A stretch of 64,000 nucleotides of DNA from Ochotona curzoniae (GCF_017591425.1 NW_024464918.1:12212001-12276000), one strand, 5' to 3'. Counted from the stretch's first letter, positions 45,225-56,985 are shown. Notes: generated by a model not told the origin, from the letters alone. Made by a program: numbers and translations.

Positions 45225-45410
45225 AAACAGCAGAGCATTTGTTGCCTTCAATATTTTCTTATATTCTTGTTTCCTCAGTTGTAAAATAAGGATCATGTGC
45301 CAACTTTTTAAAGTCCTGAGGATTAAATGATCCAATGCTTATATAAAGCACTTAACAAAATGAACATATCATAATTGTTCAATGAGTGTTAAATATTATA
45401 ATTATTACAC
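45225..45410 (+). mobile_element. MIR
   Basis: TTCCTCAGTTGTAAAATAAGG, CCTGAGGATTAAATGATCC, CTTATATAAAGCACTTAACA and TTCAATGAGTGTTAAAT follow the 3' half of MIR. Confidence 0.85.
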
Positions 45411-45567
45411 TGTGGATTTGGTTTTAGCAACAGTAAAATTAACTCAGCAATAATAGGGGGAAATACAGTAAGTGACTTAATTAGATGCATTTATATATAA
45501 TAAAATATTATATACACATAATTATGGCTACCAGTTAGGATTTTAAGGGCTGTTTTATCTTTTATAG

Positions 45568-46005
45568 CTCTATAGCAAATTACCAGAAACTTCATGGCTT
45601 AAAACAGCACCCATACCTATGTCACAGTTTCCATGGGACAAAAGTCCAGGCAAGGCATGGCTCATTTTCGTGCTCAGGGTCTGATGAGCCTGGAATCAAG
45701 GTCTTGACTAAATAGTGCTCCTTTCCAGACATTGAGGAAGAATCCACATCCTACTTCAGTCAAATGGTTGGTTAAATTCATTTCCTTGCAGCTGTGGCAT
45801 CATTTCCATGCCAGTGCTCAGAGCTGAGACTTCCTAGTTCCAAAAGTTTGTTGTGTGGCCCTCCCTATTCACTCTGCCTTCAGAACCAGAAAGAACCCTT
45901 TGCGGAGTCAGACCCATCCAGATCACTCTCTGTCTTGGGTCAGTTGCTCTGGATCCATCAGTACATCTTCCAAAACCCCAGTGGGATCTAGGAGTTACAT
46001 ATAAA
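45568..46005 (-). mobile_element. MLT-like LTR, antisense
   Basis: AGCAAATTACCAGAAACTTC, ATGGCTTAAAACAGCACCC, ATGTCACAGTTTCCATGGG, AAAGTCCAGGCAAGGCATGG and GCTCCTTTCCAGACATTGAGG resemble antisense MaLR LTR text. The 3' half is less clear. Confidence 0.6.
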
Positions 46006-46035
46006 ATAAGCACCAGGAAGTTGGTTGTTTTGGGT

Positions 46036-46314
46036 TTTTTTTTTTAATTTTTGAAAGATAGATGGATAGAAGTCTTCCAGTCATGGGTTCACTCTCCAAA
46101 TACCCACAGCAGCCCAGGGTGGGTCAGGCTGACAGTGAGAGCCTGGAACTCAAATGTATTCACCCACATGGGTGACAAAACCTCAACAACTTTACCCAGC
46201 ACCTCCTTCTCAGGAGCAGGCACCAGGGTTGGAAGTAAAGGCACTAGCACTTGAAGCCAGGCACTCCAATACAAGCCAAGCAGCATCTCAACTGCTGAGC
46301 CACATGTCCACCCA
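46036..46314 (-). mobile_element. Old CSINE, antisense
   Basis: TTTTTTTTTTAATTTTTGAA tail, AAGTCTTCCAGTCATGGG, TTCACTCTCCAAATACCC, GGGTCAGGCTGACAG, CTTCTCAGGAGCAGGC and GAAGCCAGGCACTCCAATAC with CACATGTCCACCC head. Older subtype. Confidence 0.8.
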
Positions 46315-46404
46315 CAGAAGCAGGAATTGTAAGAACCATCTTAGAATTTGTCCTGCCATAGATGCATGTTCTCATCAATTTTGACTTAAAAGAAAGCAAG
46401 ATGG

Positions 46405-46670
46405 GAGAAAGACCATTTAGTCTCATGGTTGAGGTGTTTGTATCCCAAGGTGTAGTACCTGGCTTTGCTTCTTGACTCTGGCCTCCAGCTCCCTGCCTGT
46501 AGACCCTCAAAGACAGTGATGGTGCTTAAGTGACTGAGTTTCCACCCCTCATGTGAGATATCAGGATCGAGTTCCTGCCCCTGGCTTCAGTCCCAGGCAA
46601 ACCCCAGACATGGCAACCATTAGGAGAGCCCATGGAGAGTGAACCAGTAGATGGTAGCACTGGTCAGGGA
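46405..46670 (+). mobile_element. Old CSINE, diverged subtype
   Basis: AGTACCTGGCTTTGCTTC, GGCCTCCAGCTCCCTGCC, TTAAGTGACTGAGTTTCC, CTCATGTGAGATATCAGG, CCTGGCTTCAGTCCCAGG and GTGAACCAGTAGATGG. No clear tail. It lies head to head with the previous copy. Confidence 0.7.
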
Positions 46671-48229
46671 GGAGGGTTAAAGATAATGGCACTGTATTGT
46701 TAGGTGGTATTTAGGAATAATTCCAGGTACTACCCAATCCTGGCTTATGGTACTTAAACTTTTAAGCCTACTTTATCATCTGTAAATGGAGGAGAGAGAG
46801 GGATTTTGCTGCAGATGGCTGATTTGAACCTCTAAGAATGTGATTTACATAAGTGGCAATGCAGTGAGCATCAGTCATTCATCGCAAGCTGCCCCCGTGC
46901 AGACACTGTGCATAGCTCAGAGAACGCTGTAGTACAATTGATGCTGAGTAGTTCCTTAACTGGGGCCGGAGTCACAGTTCAGTCCCAGATCTGTCCACTT
47001 TGGCAGACTTGCTAGCCACTCAGTGTCTCAGTGACAAGAAGGATAAAATGACAATGTGTGTGCCCAGTGTTCAGTATCCACCCAATCACTGGCATTACCG
47101 TAAGTCCCATCTCTACAGAAATACTGCTCTTCACAAAAGTAACAATCAAGTAACTCACGACAATGCATTAGTAATCATTACCATATCTGGCTATCATCTA
47201 TTTTTGGTTTATTTAATATAAGTAAAACGTTTTAATCTTTGAAAACACGATTTTGACAGGCTGTTTGATTTTCTTCCAGCAGCATGTTACAATAAATGTT
47301 TGTTGAAATAAGTGTCCTGATTGTCACTGCCATTTTTATTGCCAAAGGTTAAACACACATACCCAGCTACAGAATGGATATGAAAAATCCCCACTTGAAG
47401 TTAGCAAGCTTGTTCCATAGGGTCCCCAAGGAAACAACTACCCATACTTTAAATTGCTTTTGTTTTTTGTGTCTCACAAGTGAATCATCTGATTTTTCTA
47501 TTAAACCAAAGAAATAAAAGGAAAAGTATTTTGTTCAGTTAAAAATGAGATGATTATTGCAAAGACTAGAAGCCACATTCAAGCATTTCTCATATCAAGG
47601 CCCTCACTTTTCACAGCACAACAGAAAGGAGGTGCAGGAAGATGGTATAGAGGATACAGAAAGAAAGATGGAAATACAAAAAGAAGTGGTACCAGGTGTC
47701 CAGAAAGACAGAGACAGGAAGAGACAAGACAGATAATAAAGAGAGGAGACTTCAGTAAATTCTTAATGCTTTGGGCACCCATGTTTTAAAATACAGCCAC
47801 TGCCTGTTACTCTCTCTGCCTGCTCTTCAGGTGATTGGCAACTCCTCCGTTCTTTGCTCTAAAGGCTTTAGCATGCTACCAAGAAGCCAGGTGGCAGGGG
47901 CTGCCCCCCTGGGCCAATCAGGAATGTACTTTTCATGGAGGGAGGGGGGAGTCTAACTCCAGTATCTGAAAAATGAAGCTGGGATTCTGGACTCTGAGTC
48001 TCCATCTTTGGTCCAGGATTATGGCAACCAACTGAAAATGATGTTGAATAAGAGAATGAGATGGTTTCCTATTTGACTTTCCACTCCTGGTTAAGTGGTT
48101 CTCAGGAGGTAGATTTCTTGCAGTCATTTGCTCTACAACTAGAATTAAATTTTCTCTCTTTGCCATTTTCTGTCCCAAGAAGCACCGCAGTGCTGCCTGC
48201 TCAGTACCTGGGGAAGAGCACTTTCATTC
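46671..48229. other. Unassigned DNA with a MIR fragment
   Basis: About 46970-47080 (GGAGTCACAGTTCAGTCCC, CACTCAGTGTCTCAGTGAC) is probably MIR sense. Purine-rich plus strand at 47620-47760. No gene. Confidence 0.4.
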
Positions 48230-48450
48230 TATATTTTAATTAGGCGCTGACATCTGGTGCAGACTGTGAGTGCTTATTTGCACACCTGCAGGCTATTGGC
48301 TGTAAAGGTACCCAGCCTATGTGGAGATTACCTGCACAGATGGAGATTGTAGTCATTTAATTTAAATGGAGCAATTGTGTGAGCCCTTGTTGAATGTGCT
48401 ACAATGGTGAAAGGTAGGCCCTGTCTCAATTCCAGGTACACTGTGCTATT
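48230..48450. promoter_or_regulatory. Possible conserved non-coding element
   Basis: Repeat-free block with GCACACCTGCAGGC (E-box CACCTG), GAGATTACCTGC, a second CCTG context, TCATTTAATTTAAATGGAGC and ATTGTGTGAGCC. Intact-looking transcription-factor-like words and mixed composition suggest constraint. No proof from a single sequence. Confidence 0.25.
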
Positions 48451-50170
48451 CCTTATGTAATGCTCGTTTCACCTCTCCTGTCAGTCTCTGTAAGAAAATT
48501 AGACAGAAGCAAAGCTTTGCAGCAGAGCAGTCTTTGAAAGCTTTCAGTGAGAAGGGAAGACAGATGAGGTTCTTGATGGAAGCTAACTTTATAAAACCAA
48601 GTGGAACTCACCTTACTCTGAAACAAAGGTGCTATGCACAGCTCCAGAAGCTTCTAATGAATCACTCTGCTTGTGTAAAAAGAGGTCACATCTGACACAG
48701 AGAAGGGGTAGGTAAATAGCATAACATGCTTAAACTTTAGATTTTTTCTTTCAAACAATGGAATCGGCAGTGCCACATTATTTCGATAATTATGAGGATT
48801 AAAGAAAGCCATATGTGTATGGGTTTTAGCAAAATTCAAACATATGGTTTATGCCTGATGAGTAAGGATAAATGGAGGGAAGAGAAGGGAAATGACAGTA
48901 GTAGTAGCATTGGCCAAGATCCCAGAGCAGGAAATTGGCCCAGGTGGAGGGCAAAGGTGAGGTTCCCATACCCGGGGAAGGAGCTGGAAGCAAAAACAGG
49001 GGATTAACTTGAAGTGAAAGAGAACAGGTTCAAGGAAACTGCTAAGCGACAAAGAACTACTGTAACAGAAACCGAGAGGACAAGGAGAGAAAGAATTTCC
49101 CCACAAGGACCTCAAGGGTGTCAGAGCTCAGAGGGTTAGGCTGGGCACAGGCAAAGGCCACACATCTGAGGGGATATGCACCCAACGGTGCTAAGCTTAC
49201 GTCTTACTGTCTGTTCACAGTGCAAAACCAACTTTCTCCCACAGTTATCATACTCATAAAGGTGTCAGCATAGCAAGATTCAGTTGTCAAGTTAAGGAGT
49301 CAAGGTTATGTGAGATAACCAAGATTTAATAATTTGGGGGACACATTTCTAACAGAGTAACTTGCTGTTCTAGAGTTTTCTTGAGATGTAACCCCTGCCC
49401 TCTGCTGTCACATAATGCTGTTATATTGGAAGCAAAGTGTCTATTTTTGCTCCTATTAAAGAAATATTTATAATCCAGCTGGCCAACAGTATTTCATTTC
49501 GATTTGAAGATTTTGCCATAACATGGACTTGTGCCTAGGCCCTGGAATTATCATTATATAAATAGCGCTGTGGGATCAGACACATTGGCTCTCTTCCGTG
49601 AGCCATAATCTCTTCATTTGTTAGGATAAAAAGCATGTTTTTTAATGGATTAAAATAATGGTACCCAGCCAGCACAGTTACACACGGGGTGCATTGAATC
49701 AACCAATGTTTGCTTTCTTGCATTGCTCAGGGCAGAACTCCTTCAGGTTGTCAAAAAAAAAACCGGGGAAAATCTGTAGGTGAAAAAGTTGCCCAGGACC
49801 CGGGGACCTGGAATTTCTCCACTAAGCAGAGAAAATTCCCCTCAGGACTGAGTGCAGACAGGTGTCAAACTTCAGCTGTCTTTTCTGAGATTGGGGCAAA
49901 TAAGTGTCTGTGCAGTAATACCATAGTTGTCTCAAGTCTCTTTAGAAAATAGAGAAGTAAAGACTTGTAATATATTTTTTATAAAATTAATTCTCAGGAA
50001 AGCCATCATTCTAGATCAAGCCTTTCCTGTGGATGTTTGGAAAGCAGACCACCGTGAGACTGAAAGTATTATACTCTTTCTGTTTTTCTTAATAGTCTTA
50101 CTTGAAACAGTAAAATCTTGATAATCCTGGATTAGCTACCAACATTTCCTTAGAAGCAATACCATATGAA
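48451..50170. other. Unassigned DNA with a MIR trace
   Basis: About 49575-49720 (CTCTTCCGTGAGCCATAATC, TCTTCATTTGTTAGGATAAA) is probably a plus MIR fragment. Otherwise unassigned, with no gene. Confidence 0.4.
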
Positions 50171-50293
50171 GGTACTTCTAAAAGTTCATAGGAAAGTAGG
50201 AAAGCATAAATATATTTTGATGCAAAAAAATTTTAACTCCTTGATCAATTTTTTTCTTAACACCAATTTTTCATTAAAACTTGAAGATTCCTC
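50171..50293. mobile_element. MITE-like element, best copy
   Basis: An element of about 120 bases. It starts GGTACTTCTAAAAGTTCATA and ends TTTTTCATTAAAACTTGAAG ATTCC, so the two ends are imperfect inverted repeats of about 25 bases. The centre is A/T-rich (ATATATTTTGATGC, AAAAAAATTTTAACTCC). It resembles short non-autonomous Tc1/mariner-type elements. No coding capacity. Confidence 0.55.
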
Positions 50294-51070
50294 AGATAAT
50301 CCGAAAGTACAGGAACCGTGGCAAGGAGGCAGAAATACCTGATTGGGACATTAGGAATAACGGAACTCCTTATCCACTTGAGTGGATACAGGAAGCAAGA
50401 TCTTGAGAAAAGAAGAATTCTAGATTGCTTGGCTATTGATTATTCCAAGAAGCATGTGCAGAATTTAAAGTGCAGACACACTTCCCTCCATTGAAACACC
50501 ACTGATGTTGTTACAAACATGTGGCAACCACACACCAGTGGTTTGTGCAGATGTTAGTTTATGGCTTGGGCTGTCTAGCCAGAATAAGAATGGAAATTGA
50601 TCCTTACCTTGGAAGTTAGGAGCCTTATTCTCGAACTGCTGGTAACATGGTTCTTGGCGCCACAGAGGCAACTCTAGGAGCATTTCTGACTTGCTAGGGG
50701 GTAAAATCTGACCTCTGAGTTGGGTTGAGATTCAGAAGCAGAGGTGATGATGGAAGGACCCCAAAATTGTGCTACCAAGCAAATGCTGGAGCAGAGCCAG
50801 ACCAAAAATGGGGATAAATTGTCCTATTGAAACAAGAAGGAGAATTTGAGGAACTGGGTGCAATGACCGCAGTTCCTCTCTGGAAGAAGACGTTGCCTTT
50901 GTGTGGAAGATGAAAGATGAAGATGAAATGTTTGTACAGAGGAATTGAGATGGTTGGAGGGAACACAGAAAAGAAGATACGGACATTCATTCAGGCACAC
51001 TCCAGCTCTTCATCCAGGCTGTTGTGGGTGTCTACAAACATCAGCTCAGCTGCTGTAGAAGACCAGGTTT
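50294..51070. other. Unassigned DNA
   Basis: No repeat family recognised. Two overlapping minus-strand frames of 72-84 codons between 50990 and 50732 show no family likeness. Confidence 0.35.
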
Positions 51071-51083
51071 AGAAAGAACTCAG
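51071..51083 (+). repeat. Target-site duplication, left copy
   Basis: AGAAAGAACTCAG, identical to 51393-51405. Confidence 0.95.
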
Positions 51084-51392
51084 GGGCCCGGCGCGGTGGC
51101 GCAAATGGTTAAGGTCCTCGCTTTGTACGTCCGGGATCCCATATGGGCGCCGGTTCTAATCCTGGCAGCCCCGCTTCCCTTCCAGCTCCCTGCCTGTGGC
51201 CCGGGAAGGCAGTCGAGGCTTTAGGACCCTGCACCCGCGTGGGAGACCCGGAAGAGGCTCCTGGCTTCGGATTGGCATAGCACCGGCCCGTTGCGCTCAC
51301 TTGGGGAGTGAATCATTGGATGGAAGATCTTCCTCTCTGTATATCTGCCTTTCCAATGAAAAAATAATAAAAATAAATCTTTAAAAAAAAAA
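51084..51392 (+). mobile_element. Young CSINE with internal deletions
   Basis: Near-consensus sense copy: GGGCCCGGCGCGGTGGCGC head, Pol III A-box-like TGGCGCAAATGG (51097-51108) and B-box-like GGTTCTAATCC (51152-51162). A perfect 13-base duplication flanks it, so it is recent. Compared with the copies at 42973 and 57180 it lacks about 11 bases after GCAGTCGAGG (the ACGGCCCAAAG part) and about 13 bases of the CTCTCTGTCTCTCC segment. Frames of 62-66 codons within are SINE-derived. Confidence 0.98.
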
Positions 51393-51405
51393 AGAAAGAA
51401 CTCAG
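51393..51405 (+). repeat. Target-site duplication, right copy
   Basis: AGAAAGAACTCAG, partner of 51071-51083, directly after the A-rich tail. Confidence 0.95.
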
Positions 51406-51656
51406 ATGGTGACCCATGCCCAAGTTCATACAGAATGACTAATTTTGGAAAATGGTAAAGAAAACAGAATCTTTTCCTTGTATTCATTCACTAAAAAATA
51501 TTTTAGATGTATCATTCAAGAGTGACAAAGCTTTTGTTCCACTTTCATCTGGAGTAGAAGCTTGGAATAAGTCTCCCTGTTTACCTGTGTTTCTTTCATG
51601 ATACAATTTAAGGAGTAAGGTGCTATTCAAAATCTGCACTGTTACGGTATTATGAA

Positions 51657-51936
51657 TAAAGCTGCTTCCTGTAGCATCCCATATGGGTACCAATTAAAGT
51701 CCCAGCTACTCCATTTTCAGTCTAGCTCCATACTAACATGTATGGGAAAACAGCAGAGCACAGCCCAGTGCTAGACACTTGGAATACTTGGGAGACCTGA
51801 AGGAAGCAATTGGGTTTGACTTGGCCCAGCCATCACTGTTGTGACCACTTGAGGGGTGAACTAATGAGTAGAAGCTCTCTTTATGTCTAACCCTTTCTAT
51901 CTGCAGCTCGGCTGTTCATATAAATTTTTTAAAATC
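51657..51936 (+). mobile_element. Old CSINE, 5'-truncated
   Basis: GTAGCATCCCATATGGGTACC, GTCCCAGCTACTCCATTTTC, TGTATGGGAAAACAGCAG, GGAGACCTGAAGGAAGC and ACTTGAGGGGTGAACTAATG, then a worn tail. The Pol III A-box part is missing or unrecognisable. Confidence 0.85.
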
Positions 51937-53639
51937 TTTTTTTTTTAATGTGAATTGACATTCCAGAAGAGACTGAAAAATAGAGACTGGTTCACCCGAC
52001 AAATATCAGACAGAGTTTCCTGACCATTATGGTTATAAAATATTTAATGGTGGCTGTGCCTAGAATTTTATTCAAAGATCCTGAAAACCAGCTGCAAGCT
52101 TCTTTCACTTATTTTCACATCATACTTTTTATGATTCAAAAGCAACTTTAATGGTCATAGGATCATTTATTATAGATTGAGCTGCTGATTAAAAGTTATT
52201 TGGAAGTTATAAAAATCTGAAGGTCCTTTGGGGCCCAAGTCCATTTCTGCTAATCATATTACCATTTTATTGGCTTCCTAAGAACATCATATACAATGGA
52301 TAACAGTAAAAAGAAATGGAAAGTTCTACATTATTAATAGTTGGGAAGATTTGCAAACCTTTGATAAAAAGGCTAGGTTAAAGCATGGGATCTACTGAGA
52401 CTAAAAGAATTCTTCTTATCTGTGCTCTTTCTCCCTTCCTCCCCTTCTAAATCTTGACAGCAGTTTTTCAGAATATGTTGTAGGAAAAGAAGCATGATTA
52501 GACCCAAGAAAGAGTCCAAGTCTACTTGCCTACCTGCAGTCATTGAATCAGACAAGAGGGCAGTAGTGTACACTCGTGGCCAGGCCTGTGTCCATGCAGA
52601 AAAACAAAGATACAGTACAAAAGAGACACTGAAGTTTTTTAGGGCACAATGACACTGGCCCCTCATGACCTTTCTATCAGTGTTTTGACGCTTCAGAGTG
52701 GGGGCACAATGGAAAAGGCTGGAGGCTTTCTGATGTGGGGAGGTGTTTCTATGGTGCAATGTTTCTGACTCTCCACATACTGTGTATGCCACAGGCCAGG
52801 TACAAGCTATGCTATGTGCAAGTGCTTTTCAGAGGGCTCTACATACACCATCTCATTTAATCCTCACAGATCCTGTGGTGGTGACATTATGGAGCGCAGA
52901 TTAAATAAAAGAAAATGGAGGCATAGGAAGATAAGGTTTCACCCACTTCAGCACTCAGCACCTGCTGTGCTGCTTATAACCTAGAAAATGCTTACCTGCC
53001 CAGTCCCACCCTCGGCCACTTCATTCTTTCTTTGAGAATGTTAAAGCCGCCACTGTAAATGTCTCGCCCTAGTCCTTTAATAACATCTTAGAGACCCTGA
53101 TGTGGAGAACACTGTTGCAATGGTGTTACTTCAGTGGCGCTGCCCCAAGACATTGTTGGTTTCATTAGTCCAGTGTGAAGAAAATCTTCCCAAGGCCTGC
53201 TGGTTGACAAAGTCCACCTTTGTGAACCCACAGACCCAGGAACATGCAGCAAGTCGTGGCCAGGAGAATTGTTCAACCTGTTCTGCTTTTTCCCTCCTCT
53301 GGTAAGGAGCACAACTCCAACTCCTACCACCTTGTTGAAATATTCTTGTCTCTTATAAATTGAAGCCAGTAGTTTCTTCAACTAAGGTCAAATACTAGTG
53401 AGCCATAAATCCAGCAGTAGTTCTGAGATCACTCAGTACCTATTCTTTCAACCTATTTACTGAGAACAAAAGTGGGTCCTAGGGACAATATCTCCAATCT
53501 CTCAAAGTTTGTCCTCCAGTGAAAATTGTTCCCAACATTCTCCCTACCCATAAATGAATTACCTCCTCTATTTTCCTTTGATTTGGCTGTATCTATTATT
53601 AAGCTCCAATAAAAAGATTCCCATAATCAAGGCTGTTCA
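51937..53639. other. Unassigned DNA with an antisense MIR
   Basis: About 52815-52950 (CTACATACACCATCTCATTT, AATCCTCACAGATCCTGTGG, AATGGAGGCATAGGAAG) is an antisense MIR. The 139-codon minus-strand frame (52792 to 52373) shows no recognisable domain. No gene. Confidence 0.4.
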
Positions 53640-54880
53640 GCAGCAAGCATGACTCTTCATGCCAAATAAGACCTATGCATTTAGATCGATAGAACAGAGT
53701 GCGGAGGCCACACATGGACCCACAGAATTGCTTCTGGCAAAGCTATCAAAGCAAGTTAATGAAGGCAAGATAGTCTTTTCAACAGATAGTGCTAGAGTTA
53801 GTCACCAGTCAGGTAAAACAGAACCTTCAACTTTACTTCCTATCATAAACCTAAATGTAAGATCTAAAATTATAAAACTTAAAAAAAAATAGAAAATCTT
53901 ACTGGCCTTTGCTGTAACAGACTTGTTAAATACATTAGGAAGGTATGTGATATAAAAGAAAAAAATCAGTAATTTAGATTTCATAAAATGAAAAAACTTT
54001 CACATGGAAAAATGGTTTCAAAAATTGAAAAAACAAGGTATAGATTTTGGGGAAAATATTTGCATAGCTTATATTCACCAAAGGGACTATGTCAGATATA
54101 TAAAGAACAAATAGAACAAATAAAGGACAGTTACTAAAAATTGTAAAGAGATTTGAACAGAAACATGACAAAAACTTTTTATGGGAGGCAAATAAACTTG
54201 CCACTTACATTCTATAAAGAAATGTAAGTTATAACCAGTGTAAGATATCACCACAGTCCACTAAAATGGTTGAAAACCAAAAACATGAATTGAATCAAGT
54301 ATTCTTGACCGTGTGGACTGTAAGTGTCCTGTATTGCTGGTGAGAATGCAAAATGCTAAAATAACTGTAAAACTCTGGCAGTTTCTCACAAAGGTAAGTA
54401 CACACACTATTCAACTGAGCCATTTCCCTTCTGAGGATTTACCTAAGATGACACATATACCCACACAAAGACTTGCAGGCAAATACTTTGAGTAACTCTC
54501 ATTATAATAACCCCTAAGTGAAAATAACAAGGCATCCATCCATGAACAGATAAACATATCATGTGTAAAAAAGAGTTACTGATACACAGCAACAGTTTCG
54601 ATCAGTCTCAAAACAATTACACTGAAGAGGGAAAAAACTAAACATCCCTTTCAATAACATAAAATGAACTAAAACCCAATGAAAATTATCTGTGGGAAAA
54701 AAAGGATGTCAGTGGAGGTTTTGAAGACAGAGTTGGGGAAGGCCAAGGTCTTACAAATGGCTGAAAGGAAACTGAAATGATGGATATGTTCATTATCCCG
54801 ATTGCAAGGATGATTTCATGCATGTATGTATCCAAACCCAGCAACCTGTATTTCAGTGTATGTGTGGCACAGAGAATGTG
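53640..54880 (+). mobile_element. L1 3' part, sense (ORF2 C-terminus and 3' UTR)
   Basis: Sense L1. The early frame at 53659-53892 carries THGPTELLLAKLSKQVNEGK and INLNVRSKIIKLKKK, ORF2-like. Then GGAAAATATTTGCATAGC, ACAAAAACTTTTTATGGG, TATTGCTGGTGAGAATGC, CAAAATGCTAAAATAAC, and the 3' UTR text GAAATGATGGATATGTTC ATTATCC and GATTTCATGCATGTATG. Broken by many stops and indels. Confidence 0.85.
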
Positions 54881-55622
54881 TTGGTGGCCTTTAGTTTCCT
54901 GTTTGCTCAGTGAAAGAGCTGACAGATCTGTTTCCAGTCCTGTGATGTCATCTCCAGTGGTGACATGAGTGCTTGCTTCCTTTGGGGCTGTCTCTGAGAT
55001 CTCATAACCTCTGTCATCTCTAGAAAGCCGCTCCTGGAATAGATACTCAGTTCAGCCTGCCCATCTGCAAAAAGCTAAAAGGGCAGAAACTGCTTAGCTG
55101 TTGGACAGTGTTGACAGGGGTGGCCTTGTCTTGAATAATCTCCATCATTAAGTATGCATAGGGATACTCTAATCATTTCTGAGCCTAAAGTATAGCTTGG
55201 AGGTCATTTGGTGGCGAAACTGTCAAAAAATAGCATCTGAGTGTGTCTTTCACTTGCACAGAACTAGATTCTCATTTCCTATCTTTGTACACCTGTTTAC
55301 ACCTACATGCACTTTTATGACTTTGAAAACTTAATTGTTTTGACTTTTCAACATCTCCTTCCTGATCAAGAGACAGTGAGACTCTGAGCCACGTGAGAAC
55401 ATAATTCAGCAAGACAGATTTATTTCCTAGTAACTGTCTTTTTTGGGCGTAGGTCAGATGTGTGCTTGAGAGAGGGATTCACACAGAGTTTGGAAAGATG
55501 ATGATGATGCTCATGGACAGATTTTTATTAACATTGGTTGTCTTTATGTCTGTATATTAAATAGAGGGTAACTCTCATATTCCATCAGAGAAACTGCCTG
55601 TATAATAGATATTACTACAAAC
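54881..55622. other. Unassigned DNA
   Basis: No repeat or gene recognised. The tandem GATGATGATGATGC occurs near 55497-55511. Confidence 0.35.
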
Positions 55623-55740
55623 TTTGAACTCAAATCAGGATTCAAAACCTATTTTTACAATCTCCTAACTTTGTGAGCTTGAACAATTTTTTAATTTTTC
55701 TTCTTCTGTAATATAATTGTTAGAGTAAGAAAAGCTCTTA
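55623..55740 (+). mobile_element. MIR
   Basis: CAGGATTCAAAACCTATTTTT, AACTTTGTGAGCTTGAAC and TTCTTCTGTAATATAATTG follow sense MIR. Confidence 0.65.
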
Positions 55741-56009
55741 CCCATTGGCCCTCTGCTAGAGCAGCTACTTCTGTCTGATTTTGCTGCTTTAGAACTTGTT
55801 GTGCATGGCCTCACATCACAAGTACTAAACTTCTTTTACTTTGGCATACTTTGAGATTCAACTATGTTGTCTGTGTTTCAGTCCTTCTTTGCTGAGCAAT
55901 ATTCCCTTGAACAGATAAGCCATCCCTTGTTCGTTCATTTCCCAGTGAAGAAAAATCAGTTACAATGAACTTAGCACAGTAAGAGTCATAGACCAAATCA
56001 TTAGACATG

Positions 56010-56165
56010 GAGTCAGACCTCTCAGTTTCCTTGTCTATAAAATGGGATAATAGGAGCACCTAGCTCATCTGTTAGCTAAGGGTTACATTAATACGTATGA
56101 AACACAACAGTTTCTGGCACAAGATGGGGACTGAGTGAATGTTAGCTGCTGCAGTCATCGTTATT
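56010..56165 (+). mobile_element. MIR, 3' half
   Basis: CTCAGTTTCCTTGTCTATAA, AATGGGATAATAGGAGCACC, TAGCTCATCTGTTAGC, AGTTTCTGGCACAAGATGG and GACTGAGTGAATGTTAGC are close to the MIR consensus. Confidence 0.88.
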
Positions 56166-56612
56166 GAAAATCGTTATTGAAGTTTTTTGTTACAATGTCT
56201 GCTACATAATTGCTGTAGTATACAAGGTAGACACGGTATACCCATAGGTATTTCCGTGAAGAACCACAAGTTCTTCAGTTCATGGTAAGAATAACCTATT
56301 AATGTGAGTGTATATTTGTGTGTTGCTCAACAAAGCAAATAGAATAAGTGATGTGAGATTTTAATTATCATGTTATCAGACATGTTACTTAGTACATCAA
56401 AACAAATTCATTCTGAGTACTTGCTGCTCTTCAGTCTTCCTGCCAATTCAGGAACAACAGCATTTCTAGAAGAAAATGATCGAGACAAGTGTAGTGCCAT
56501 TTACAAAGGACAATTTCAAAGGTTGTAATGTGTCCTCACTCTAAGGTTGGATGGAACACAGCTTCCTCCAGCAACTATCTTTTGCATTGTCCTGCAGAAA
56601 GTGATCTAACTT
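56166..56612. other. Unassigned DNA
   Basis: No repeat or gene recognised. Confidence 0.35.
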
Positions 56613-56800
56613 ATTTTTTTTTTTTCATGCCAAAAGCAGAAAGACTGAGGAGAAGATTAGATAGAGACACCTTCCATTTGCTGGTTCACTCCCCAAGTTG
56701 CCACAACCATTGGGGCTGCTCTAGCCATGTGGTGGGAAGTTCAGGTACTTGGGCCATCTTCTGCTTGGCTTCCCAGACACACAGCAGTATTCCAAGCAGC
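56613..56800 (-). mobile_element. CSINE fragment, antisense
   Basis: T-rich tail (TTATTTTTTTTTTTT), AAAGCAGAAAGACTGAGG, CACCTTCCATTTGCTGG, TTCACTCCCCAAGTTGCC, GGGCCATCTTCTGC and TTGGCTTCCCAGACACACAGC. The head part beyond about 56800 is too worn. The 110-codon frame across it is not a gene. Confidence 0.8.
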
Positions 56801-56854
56801 CAATATCCACTAATCAACATTGGCATAGGATTTGAAACATTTCTGCCAATACCA

Positions 56855-56985
56855 ATCTAGTCCAACCACCAGATTTCCCATATGAGAAAACAGACCCAAG
56901 GCATAGACAGTTTGTCCAATATCACAGAACAGATGGTTGGTAAATAGCCTTGCCCTTTCAGAAGTGCAACACTGCGTGCACTCTC
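56855..56985 (-). mobile_element. MIR fragment, antisense
   Basis: TTTCCCATATGAGAAAACAG, ACCCAAGGCATAGACAG and TTTGTCCAATATCACAGAAC follow antisense MIR (tttacagatgaggaaactgaggcacagagagg..cttgcccaaggtcacac). Confidence 0.65.

Noticed and set aside
51097..51162. tRNA-like A and B boxes suggesting a tRNA gene
   Set aside because: They are the internal Pol III promoter of the CSINE head; no tRNA fold or acceptor-stem pairing is kept.
52373..52792. A 139-codon minus-strand frame
   Set aside because: No domain, no splice context, and no sign of a processed pseudogene (no tail or duplication). Chance is the simplest view.
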